Notes under the pieces: model-generated | The model's database searches: none | What the model was told of the DNA's origin: nothing | Seen by the model: the letters and a program-made list of their open reading frames with translations, nothing else | Shown here: one piece after another, positions 1 through 6,376 of the stretch | Layout of the letters: each line of letters starts with the position of its first letter | How positions within the stretch are numbered: position 1 is the first letter of the stretch | Translations under genes and position numbers: made by a program | From: an uncultured Treponema sp. | GTDB taxonomy: Bacteria; Spirochaetota; Spirochaetia; Treponematales; Treponemataceae | Direction of reading: 5' to 3' | Length of the DNA stretch: 7,734 bases | Assembly: GCA_905372345.1 (NCBI GenBank) | Contig: CAJPPE010000069.1 | Coordinates: 1 to 7,734, forward strand

Positions 1-2
1 CA

Positions 3-15
3 ATAATGACATTAT
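3..15. repeat. Short perfect palindrome, candidate operator
   Basis: The sequence is ATAATG-A-CATTAT, with 6-bp arms that are perfect inverted repeats around one central base. It lies just downstream of the minus-strand -10 box at 18-23 and so covers the predicted start point of that promoter, a common place for a repressor site. A related half-site, CATTATT, occurs at 25-31 and forms a second 7-bp inverted pair with AATAATG at 2-8, with 16 bp between the arms. In AT-rich DNA such short palindromes also arise by chance, and no regulator is visible in the window. The operator role is inference. Confidence 0.35.
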
Positions 16-17
16 CG

Positions 18-46
18 ATTATAGCATTATTAATTTTTTTTGACAA
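18..46 (-). promoter_or_regulatory. Sigma70-type promoter pointing out of the left edge
   Basis: Read on the minus strand, a -35 box TTGTCA (46 to 41) is followed by exactly 17 bp and a consensus -10 box TATAAT (23 to 18). The -10 box is preceded by TGC, which makes it an extended -10. The predicted start is near 10-12, so the transcript leaves the window to the left, downstream of the permease gene. It probably serves a separate gene just outside the window. The fit to the vegetative sigma consensus is good; activity is inferred. Confidence 0.6.
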
Positions 47-68
47 GCCCCTAATCGTGTTTTATATT
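40..68 (+). promoter_or_regulatory. Possible plus-strand promoter sharing the -35 region
   Basis: On the plus strand TTGACA (40-45) is followed by 17 bp and TATATT (63-68). The -35 box overlaps the minus-strand -35 box at 41-46 because TTGACAA reads as TTGTCAA on the other strand. A transcript from here would run antisense into the 3' end of the permease gene, and no plus-strand gene is supported in the window. The -10 box is weaker than the minus-strand one, and AT-rich DNA yields such matches easily. Confidence 0.3.
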
Positions 69-102
69 ATAAGTTTTAGATTTTTCAAGCAGTCTAGGGT
101 TT

Positions 103-2094
103 CTAAAAATTTAGTTGTATACCTTTGATAAAAAGCCGATAGGTTATACCAAAATATATTCCGTATATTAGAAAAAACGGAATGAGGGTTAATATAAAAT
201 GAATAAAACCTGAGGCAAGAAGTCCTGTATGAAACCAAAAGAAGTTACCGACAAATACGGTAATCATTCCGCTTAACAGGATACCCAAGAGTGCCGGAAT
301 ACAAAAATAAATCCCTAGTTGTTTTAAAATCAGTTTTTTTAATTTTGAAGGTGAAAGACCTAATTGAAAGAGGATTATATACCGGAACCGGTATTTTACT
401 GCGTCCGAAAGTTGCTGTATGGAAAGCACGGTTAAAACGGCACACATAAAACTTGCCGCAATGTAAAAAAGTACAAAGGAAAGCATAGTGATAATAGGAA
501 GTACCTCAGTGAAAAGAAATCGACGGCTTACCAAATAATCATCGGCAATCATTATTTTATCATCACCTGGTGCATAGCCGTTTCCATCCGCTGTATCCTG
601 TGCCTCAAGTTTCTTTAATAATGAATCTGAAAGTTCGTTATTAAAACGAAAAGCCGTAACGGAATAAAAAGGGATTAAATCTTTTTTATGCGCATCGGCA
701 ACTACGAGAATATAACCGCTTCCGTAGTGTCCGTTTTGCGAAATACCTTCATCATAGACTGCTTTGCATTTTAAAAAATTTCCATTTAAAGAGATGCTAT
801 TATTTTTGTCAAAGGTATCTAAAAATTTTAGGAGTACTTTTTTAGTGTGAAGAATATATTCTCCTTGTGCTATATCTACCGCTTTTAAATTTAAAGAAGA
901 GCGGAGTTCATTATAATCGCTTAAAAGCAAAAATGTGTGGGTCGGGTAATAGTATTGTTCAAATCCCGTATCGGACATTTCCATTGCCTTTTTAAGAAAA
1001 ATAGGTACAGCCGATTGACCATCGGTGTAAATCGTGTGCATAATTTTTTCGGTTATAGTTAATTCTTTTTCAATCAACTTAATGTATTTATCAAAAGAGT
1101 AATCGGGTGTTTTATTATAAATGATAAGGTCGAAAGGATATGAGTAATTTATCTTTTTTAATCCGATTAGATTAAATAAAATCGAAAGGCTTAAAGACAA
1201 GATACCGAGTGTAATAAATGCCGTAACTACAGCAAGTGTTTTTTGCATACTTATTATTTTTGAAGTAAGCTGCCGTATAATAAACAAATTACAGTTTTTA
1301 AAAAGAGCTTTGCCTTTTCTTTCCGCATAGAATGACAAAAAACCGCTTATACCTATGTAAAAAAGGAAAATAGAAATAACCAATAAGATAATATACATCA
1401 GTGTAATGGCACTATTGTTCATACTGTATGTAAACAGCATAATAAAATAATGAATAAAAAAGGTAATCGAAATTGTAAAACATATAAGCGATAAAAGCGT
1501 ATGTTTTTTTACCTTAGGTTTTTCATGTTCTGATTCTGCAACAAGTAATTTTTGTATATTTAATTTTTTTAATTTTCTACCGCTTTGCAAAAGGGCAAGG
1601 ATGTAAAAGAGTGAATACATGCCGAATGCAAGGGCAAGCCCCAGCGGTTGGAACAAAAAAAGGACTCCTATTTTTTGGTTTGTAAAGAAAAAAAAGATGT
1701 ATTTTAAAAGGGTTTGCACTAAAATACCTACGGGTATGCCGATACAAAAGGCGACGAATCCTAAAAGTGCATTTTCCCGTATAAAGATGCGGGCAATTTT
1801 TTTTGGAGGAATACCGATGAGTTGGTAAATTGCAAATTCTCGGCTCCGCGTGTTCATCATAAAAAAAATCATGTAGCGTACAAGCCATGCCGCAATAAAC
1901 AAAATAAAAAAGTCGGCAAGCCCTATGAGAGCCGCAGAGGTGCCTTCCTGCAGTATAAAAGACTTTATTGAAGAATCAAATATAAAAGAATTAAATGCGT
2001 AAAGGAGAGCACTTATTTGTATCATTGAGAATATAAAAAGGGCATAATTTTTTGCGGATTTCTTTGCATTATTAAAAGCTAATTTTTTAAACAT
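103..2094 (-). CDS. BceB-like FtsX-family ABC transporter permease
   Basis: This 663-residue membrane protein is the likely permease partner of the ATPase gene just upstream. I read about ten hydrophobic segments near residues 17-39, 55-79, 108-136, 144-170, 199-222, 229-256, 287-312, 531-558, 592-617 and 628-656. A hydrophilic domain of about 215 residues lies between helices 7 and 8. This topology and length are typical of BceB-type permeases, whose external domain recognises peptide antibiotics bound to lipid-linked cell-wall precursors. Two FtsX-like cytoplasmic coupling regions are visible: TRSREFAIYQLIGIP (82-96) and a second around 561-592 with SDAVKYRFRYIILFQLGLSP. The ATG start is supported by GAGGAA eight bases upstream, and the stop is TAG. 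The gap from the ATPase gene is 44 bp. The gene looks more AT-rich than uvrB. No BceRS-type regulator is visible, and the substrate cannot be read from sequence. A MacB/LolE-like role is less likely, because those permeases have four helices. Confidence 0.85.
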   Translation of the reverse strand: MFKKLAFNNAKKSAKNYALFIFSMIQISALLYAFNSFIFDSSIKSFILQEGTSAALIGLADFFILFIAAWLVRYMIFFMMNTRSREFAIYQLIGIPPKKIARIFIRENALLGFVAFCIGIPVGILVQTLLKYIFFFFTNQKIGVLFLFQPLGLALAFGMYSLFYILALLQSGRKLKKLNIQKLLVAESEHEKPKVKKHTLLSLICFTISITFFIHYFIMLFTYSMNNSAITLMYIILLVISIFLFYIGISGFLSFYAERKGKALFKNCNLFIIRQLTSKIISMQKTLAVVTAFITLGILSLSLSILFNLIGLKKINYSYPFDLIIYNKTPDYSFDKYIKLIEKELTITEKIMHTIYTDGQSAVPIFLKKAMEMSDTGFEQYYYPTHTFLLLSDYNELRSSLNLKAVDIAQGEYILHTKKVLLKFLDTFDKNNSISLNGNFLKCKAVYDEGISQNGHYGSGYILVVADAHKKDLIPFYSVTAFRFNNELSDSLLKKLEAQDTADGNGYAPGDDKIMIADDYLVSRRFLFTEVLPIITMLSFVLFYIAASFMCAVLTVLSIQQLSDAVKYRFRYIILFQLGLSPSKLKKLILKQLGIYFCIPALLGILLSGMITVFVGNFFWFHTGLLASGFIHFILTLIPFFLIYGIYFGITYRLFIKGIQLNF

Positions 2095-2102
2095 TGCACA
2101 TA

Positions 2103-2108
2103 TTCCTC
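2103..2108 (-). promoter_or_regulatory. Ribosome binding site of the permease gene
   Basis: Minus-strand GAGGAA ends eight bases before the ATG at 2094. It lies in the 44-bp gap after the ATPase stop codon, so the permease has its own initiation signal. I see no hairpin or clear promoter in this gap. Confidence 0.65.
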
Positions 2109-2138
2109 ATTTTTTATCGTACTTTAAAAGCAGAAATG

Positions 2139-2870
2139 CTAAATAGAAAGCTCATCATAAATTTCCGACATAAAGGTTTTACGGTCTTTATCATTGCGGA
2201 AAAGTTCTTTTACCAATTTTCCGTCTTTTAAAAAGAGCAGCCGTTCGGCATACGAGGCGGAAAAGACATCATGTGTTACCATTAAAATACTGGTGTGCAT
2301 TTCGGTATTCATCTTTTGAAAAGTTTCCAAAAGAATTTGAGCCGAGTGAGAATCTAAGGCGCCGGTAGGCTCATCAGCCAAAACAAGGGCGGGGTTATTA
2401 GAAATTGCCCGCGCACATGCACAACGCTGCTTTTCGCCGCCTGAAACCTCATGCGGATATTTGTTGCGAAGTCCGTAAATCCCGAAGCTCTCTTGCAACT
2501 CCTTTGCCCGTTCAAGCATTTCTTTTTTACTTTGTTTGTTAAGGCTGAGTGCAAGTAAGATGTTTTCTTCTAAAGTTAGGGTGTCAAGAAGATTATAATT
2601 TTGAAAGACAAAGCCTAGGTTATTTTTCCTAAATTCGGCAAGTTTTGCGGCGGAAGCTTTTGTAAGCTCGAAGTCTCCGAAAAAAACATTTCCCTCAGAA
2701 GCAGTGTCGATTGCCGCAATGATATTTAAAAGGCTTGTTTTTCCGGAGCCCGACGGCCCCATAATCGCAATAAACTCGCCGTTTTTTACTGTAAAGCTTA
2801 CGGAATCAAGAGCCTTGGTAATATGCACCGAGCCGTATTGTTTTCCTACATTTAAAATTTTTATATCCAT
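2139..2870 (-). CDS. BceA-like ABC transporter ATP-binding protein
   Basis: This 243-residue cytoplasmic ATPase should power the FtsX-type permease encoded just downstream. All motifs of an ABC nucleotide-binding domain are present: Walker A GPSGSGKT (38-45), Q-loop Gln90 in FVFQNYNLL, signature VSGGEKQR (142-149), Walker B ALVLADEP (161-168), D-loop GALDS (170-174) and switch His200 in MVTHD. The spacing and the phrase LADEPTGALDS place it in the FtsE/LolD/MacB/BceA branch. The neighbouring ten-helix permease makes BceA the best fit. The signature is followed by CACARAIS, with two cysteines close together, which is less usual than the VAIARAL seen in many relatives. The ATG has a strong GGAG six bases upstream, and only 10 bp separate it from the uvrB stop. 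It is therefore probably co-transcribed with uvrB, though an internal promoter inside uvrB cannot be excluded. The stop is TAG. Confidence 0.92.
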   Translation of the reverse strand: MDIKILNVGKQYGSVHITKALDSVSFTVKNGEFIAIMGPSGSGKTSLLNIIAAIDTASEGNVFFGDFELTKASAAKLAEFRKNNLGFVFQNYNLLDTLTLEENILLALSLNKQSKKEMLERAKELQESFGIYGLRNKYPHEVSGGEKQRCACARAISNNPALVLADEPTGALDSHSAQILLETFQKMNTEMHTSILMVTHDVFSASYAERLLFLKDGKLVKELFRNDKDRKTFMSEIYDELSI

Positions 2871-2876
2871 AAATTT

Positions 2877-2880
2877 CTCC
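2877..2880 (-). promoter_or_regulatory. Ribosome binding site of the ATPase gene, abutting the uvrB stop
   Basis: Minus-strand GGAG immediately follows the uvrB TAA stop (reading TAAGGAG) and sits six bases before the ATG at 2870. The whole 10-bp intergenic gap is ribosome binding site plus spacer. This leaves no room for a terminator and supports read-through or translational coupling from uvrB. Confidence 0.8.
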
Positions 2881-4869
2881 TTAACTTCCTATTCTTCTTA
2901 CTTCTTCTATTTTGTCTCTTATGACTGCTGCTTCTTCAAACATGAGCATGTCGGCGTATTCGGCCATTTGAGCTTCTAGTTTTTTGATAAGTTTTTTTCT
3001 GTCGGCAGGGTTTAAAATGTTTAGGCTGTTGATGAGGGGTCCGGCTTCTGCAAGGGCTGCTTCTTTTTTAATTTCATTTTCCCGCGTTAAAATATCTTCA
3101 ATCGCTTTTTTGATTGTCTTGGGTGTTATACCGTGTTCCTTGTTATAGGCTTCCTGAATAGCACGGCGGCGGTTTGTTTCTTCGATGGTTTCTTTCATAG
3201 CATCGCTTATCCTGTCGGCATACATAACTACCTTACCGTTTTCGTTTCTGGCTGCCCGTCCTACAATCTGAATAAGACTTGTAGTAGAACGCAAAAAGCC
3301 TATCTTATCTGCATCGAGAATTCCGATAAAAGAAACTTCTGGTAAGTCGATGCCCTCTCTTAAAAGGTTGATTCCTATAAGCACATCAAATTCCCCTGCA
3401 CGCAAGCCCTTTAGAATTTCGACGCGCTCAATCGTTTCAACTTCGCTATGGATATATTTTACTTTGAGGCCGAGCCCTGTAAGATAATCGGTTAAGTCTT
3501 CCGCCATTTTTTTTGTAAGAGTTAGAATTAGACAGCGTTCGTTTAAGGCAATGCGTTTTTTTACCTCCCCGTAGATATGCTCCATCTGGCCTTCGCTTTT
3601 ATGAATCTCGATTATCGGATCCAAAAGGCCTGTAGGGCGTATTACTTGTTCGACAATGCGGGTAGAGTATTTTATTTCTTTAGGGCCGGGGGTTGCGGAA
3701 ACAAAAACAGCCTGATTGAGCATCTTTTCAAACTCTGCAATTTTTAAGGGACGGTTGTCTAAGGCACACGGAAGACGGAAACCGAAGTCTACAAGATTTT
3801 GTTTGCGGCTGCGGTCGCCTTCGTACATAGCTCCCACTTGAGGAAATGTTACATGGCTTTCATCCATGAACAATAAAAAGTCATCGGGAAAATAATGAAA
3901 GAGGGTAGCGGGAGGCTCTCCTGGTTTCCGGTTTGCGATTGGGGCCGAGTAGTTTTCGATGCCGGGGCAATAGCCCATTTCGGAAAGCATTTCTATATCA
4001 TATTCGGTGCGGGTTTTTAGCCTTTCCGCTTCAAGGAGTTTCCCTTCTTTATTTAAAATATTCAGCCTTTCTTCCAATTCATTTTTTATTCTTTCAAGAG
4101 CATTGGGGATTGCATCTTCGGGCATCACAAAGTGTTTTGCAGGATAAATTGAAAGCTCTTCGTATTCCTGTATTACCTCACCCGAAATCGGATTGAATTT
4201 TCTGATGCGTACAATTTCTTCCCAATCGAATTCAAGGCGGTAGGCATCTTCCATGTAGGCCGGAAAAATTTCCATAACATCACCTTTGACGCGGAAGCGG
4301 CCTCTTTCAAGGACAGCATCGTTTCTTTCATATTGTAAACTTATCAACTGTTTTTTTAATTTTTCGATTTCGATGTTTTCGCCCTTTTCTATGGTTATGC
4401 GTAAGTCTCGCCACGATTCGGGAAGCCCCAAACCGTAAATACAGGAGACGGTGGAAACGACGATTACATCTCGGCGTTCCATAAGGCTGAAGGTTGCCGA
4501 TAGGCGGAGGCGGTCGATCTCGTCATTTATTGAAGCGTCTTTTTCTATATAAAGGTCGCGCGCGGGAACATAGGCTTCAGGCTGATAGTAGTCGTAATAT
4601 GAAACAAAGTATTCGACGGCATTTTCCGGAAAGAAGGTTTTAAATTCCCTGTAAAGCTGGGCGGCAAGGGTTTTGTTGTGGCTTATGATTAGGGTCGGCT
4701 TTTGTACGGCTTGAATAATATTTGCCATTGTAAAAGTTTTTCCCGATCCCGTAACACCTTTGAGCGTTTGGAATTTGTCGCCTGCAATTATTCCGTCTGA
4801 AAGAGCTTTGATAGCTTCTCCCTGATCTCCTGAAGGTTTATAATCCGAAATAAGTTTAAACTGCTTCAT
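2881..4869 (-). CDS. uvrB: UvrABC system protein B (excinuclease ABC subunit B)
   Basis: UvrB is the damage-verifying helicase of bacterial nucleotide excision repair. It is loaded by UvrA, opens the helix at the lesion and recruits UvrC for incision. The 662-residue protein is full length for the family. Visible elements in order: the Q-motif region near 11-20, Walker A GVTGSGKT (38-45), the damage-probing beta-hairpin with YYDYYQPEAY (91-100), SVxxYGLG-like VSCIYGLG (141-148), Walker B/DEAD-type DESH (336-339), ATP-binding SATPG (391-395), motif V GINLLREGIDLP (499-510), motif VI QIVGRAARN (534-542) and a C-terminal UVR domain (about 622-657) that binds UvrC. Small departures from the common family sequence are DQGEAI where DQPEAI is usual, and FLRSTTSLIQIV where FLRSERSLIQTI is usual. 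No catalytic residue is missing. The ATG follows the nnr stop by one base, giving TAATATG, which suggests translational coupling. Confidence 0.98.
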   Translation of the reverse strand: MKQFKLISDYKPSGDQGEAIKALSDGIIAGDKFQTLKGVTGSGKTFTMANIIQAVQKPTLIISHNKTLAAQLYREFKTFFPENAVEYFVSYYDYYQPEAYVPARDLYIEKDASINDEIDRLRLSATFSLMERRDVIVVSTVSCIYGLGLPESWRDLRITIEKGENIEIEKLKKQLISLQYERNDAVLERGRFRVKGDVMEIFPAYMEDAYRLEFDWEEIVRIRKFNPISGEVIQEYEELSIYPAKHFVMPEDAIPNALERIKNELEERLNILNKEGKLLEAERLKTRTEYDIEMLSEMGYCPGIENYSAPIANRKPGEPPATLFHYFPDDFLLFMDESHVTFPQVGAMYEGDRSRKQNLVDFGFRLPCALDNRPLKIAEFEKMLNQAVFVSATPGPKEIKYSTRIVEQVIRPTGLLDPIIEIHKSEGQMEHIYGEVKKRIALNERCLILTLTKKMAEDLTDYLTGLGLKVKYIHSEVETIERVEILKGLRAGEFDVLIGINLLREGIDLPEVSFIGILDADKIGFLRSTTSLIQIVGRAARNENGKVVMYADRISDAMKETIEETNRRRAIQEAYNKEHGITPKTIKKAIEDILTRENEIKKEAALAEAGPLINSLNILNPADRKKLIKKLEAQMAEYADMLMFEEAAVIRDKIEEVRRIGS

Positions 4870-4870
4870 A

Positions 4871-6361
4871 TTATTTTACCTGTCGTGCCTTTGATTTTTT
4901 TAATTGCTCCCCTTCCAGTTTTTCCAAATTTTTAATGAGCTTGCTTGCCGTTAAGCTATAGCTTGCTCCTGTATTTTGAGAAGCAAGGCTGTGGGCGAGA
5001 CTCCCCATAATTGCAGCATCAAGAGGTTTATAGCCTTGGGCCAAGAGGGAGCATATAAGACCTGTCAGCACATCGCCTGAACCCGCCTTTGAAAGAGAGG
5101 GAGAGCCTAAAGTATTGATAAATATTTTTCCGTTATGGGCTATGAAGGTATTAGCTCCCTTTAGCACAAGTACAAGCTTAGGAATTTTTTTTGAAAAACT
5201 TAAGGCCGAGATAAAGCGTTTTTTTTGTATTTCTTCAATGCTTAAATTTCCCAAACCGGCAATATTTAAAAGTGAAGAAAATTCTTTTGGGTGAGGAGTT
5301 AAAACGGCAGCACTTAATTTGGGTAAGATTTTTTTTAGTTCGTCATAATAAAAGATATCCGCATCTATGACCATTGGCATTGATTGTGTTTCTTTCATTT
5401 TTAAGATAGAAAAAAGTTCATCATTTTTTCTTCCAAGTCCTTGACCTATTGCGAGGCTTGTAAATTTTTTAGCATTGAATTTGCCGGCTTCGAATTTGCC
5501 GTCATACATAAAATCGGCTTTTAGGTTTTTAGGCCTTTCCCGACTTTCTCCTATCAATGTTACAAGGCCTGCACCGAATTCCAAAGCGGCAGAAGCTGCC
5601 AAAAGTGCTGCCCCGTTTTTTTCTCCTATAATTATTCCTGCATGACCGAAACTTCCCTTATGGGTGTTTTGTTTTTTTCTTGAAGGGAGAAGCATATCTT
5701 CTTTTTCGAGTAAAAAAACATTGGACTTTTCGTTTTGTTCGTATGAGGAGCGGGGGAGGCCTAGGTCTATCACCTCGATTTTTCCAGTAATATCTTTTGC
5801 CTCATCCGAATAAAAGGCCTGCTTTAAGGCTCCCATCGAAAAGGTCATGTTACATAGAACTGCATTGGGGCTTGCTTCTCCGTCAAGGTTTAAGCCGCTC
5901 GGTATATCGCAGGCTATCTTAAAGGCCTTGACCTTATTTATCTTCTCTATTGTTTTTTTATCTTCGGCTTTTAAAAGCCCTTTTAAGCCGGTACCCAAAA
6001 ATGCGTCAAAGAGAATATCCGATTCAGGCAAGATATTTTTGGCAGTCCTTATATTTAAGGCCTTTAATCTTTCGTATTGTAGTTTACATAATTCCGATTT
6101 AGGCTCTTTTAAAATTATGATGTGAAGATTAAAATCATCGGCTAAGATTCTTGCAAGGGCGAGCCCGTCTCCGCCGTTGTCGCCCGAACCGCAGACAATC
6201 TGTAGAGTTTTTTTTGCATCTCCTTTTTTTAAAGGAAAAAGATTTTTAATTTTTTCTGCTGAACCGCGGGCAGCGTTTTCCATTAAGATTCCGTTTTTTA
6301 AATTAAAATCTTCTTCGGCTCTTTTATCCAATTCCCTTAAAGAATAAAAAACATTTTGCAT
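4871..6361 (-). CDS. nnr: Bifunctional NAD(P)HX epimerase / ADP-dependent NAD(P)HX dehydratase
   Basis: This cytoplasmic metabolite-repair enzyme interconverts the R and S forms of hydrated NAD(P)H and then dehydrates the S form back to NAD(P)H, using ADP. The 496-residue protein has both domains. The N-terminal YjeF_N epimerase (about 5-205) carries GSGDNGGDGLALAR (58-71), FDAFLGTGL (118-126) and DIPSGLNLDGE (152-162). The C-terminal ribokinase-like YjeF_C dehydratase (about 225-480) carries HKGSFGHAGIIIG (234-246), GAGLVT (263-268), TPHPKEF (355-361), KGANT (401-405) and AGSGDVLTG (426-434), with the catalytic-type Asp430. The glycine-rich stretch before it reads GSPSLSKAGSGD, slightly off the usual GNPGMATGGTGD. 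I chose the ATG at 6361: it has AAAGGG nine bases upstream, and homologues begin close to this point. An in-frame TTG at 6388 would overlap the upstream gene and lacks a good ribosome binding site. The gene lies 13 bp after the RNB gene and 1 bp before uvrB. Confidence 0.95.
   Translation of the reverse strand: MQNVFYSLRELDKRAEEDFNLKNGILMENAARGSAEKIKNLFPLKKGDAKKTLQIVCGSGDNGGDGLALARILADDFNLHIIILKEPKSELCKLQYERLKALNIRTAKNILPESDILFDAFLGTGLKGLLKAEDKKTIEKINKVKAFKIACDIPSGLNLDGEASPNAVLCNMTFSMGALKQAFYSDEAKDITGKIEVIDLGLPRSSYEQNEKSNVFLLEKEDMLLPSRKKQNTHKGSFGHAGIIIGEKNGAALLAASAALEFGAGLVTLIGESRERPKNLKADFMYDGKFEAGKFNAKKFTSLAIGQGLGRKNDELFSILKMKETQSMPMVIDADIFYYDELKKILPKLSAAVLTPHPKEFSSLLNIAGLGNLSIEEIQKKRFISALSFSKKIPKLVLVLKGANTFIAHNGKIFINTLGSPSLSKAGSGDVLTGLICSLLAQGYKPLDAAIMGSLAHSLASQNTGASYSLTASKLIKNLEKLEGEQLKKSKARQVK
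4878..4881 (-). promoter_or_regulatory. Ribosome binding site of uvrB inside the 3' end of nnr
   Basis: Minus-strand AGGT lies within the last sense codons of nnr, eight bases before the uvrB ATG at 4869. Because the nnr stop and the uvrB start are one base apart, ribosomes finishing nnr are placed to reinitiate on uvrB. Confidence 0.55.
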
Positions 6362-6370
6362 AAGTTCTTT

Positions 6371-6376
6371 CCCTTT
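6371..6376 (-). promoter_or_regulatory. Ribosome binding site that decides the nnr start
   Basis: Minus-strand AAAGGG sits nine bases before the ATG at 6361 and overlaps the last two bases of the upstream TAA stop. It favours this ATG over the upstream in-frame TTG at 6388, which is preceded only by AT-rich coding sequence without a purine-rich site. Confidence 0.55.

Noticed and set aside
49..99. CCCTA / TAGGG inverted repeat after the permease stop as a transcription terminator
   Set aside because: The arms are only 5 bp with a loop of about 41 bases, and no T-run follows on the minus strand. It does not resemble an intrinsic terminator.
1619..1828. Plus-strand reading frame of 69 codons inside the permease gene
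   Set aside because: It is antisense to strongly supported coding sequence, has no recognisable domain, and its codons simply mirror the membrane-protein frame.
1577..1888. Minus-strand 103-codon frame inside the permease gene
   Set aside because: It is an out-of-phase frame within a gene whose proper frame encodes clear membrane helices and an FtsX coupling motif. There is no independent support for it.
2095..2138. Separate promoter or attenuator in the 44-bp gap before the permease gene
   Set aside because: The gap is AT-rich, but I find no -35/-10 pair with proper spacing and no stable hairpin, only a ribosome binding site.
2704..2979. Plus-strand 91-codon frame across the uvrB/ATPase junction
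   Set aside because: It is antisense to the Walker A region of the ATPase and to the UvrB C-terminus, with no family resemblance or ribosome site. It is a shadow frame.
6208..6215. Eight-base homopolymer runs (6208-6215 in nnr; 1688-1695 and 1797-1804 in the permease) as phase-variation switches
   Set aside because: Runs of this length are scattered through AT-rich genes here, including housekeeping nnr, and none sits near a start codon or promoter. Slippage is possible but nothing marks a dedicated switch.
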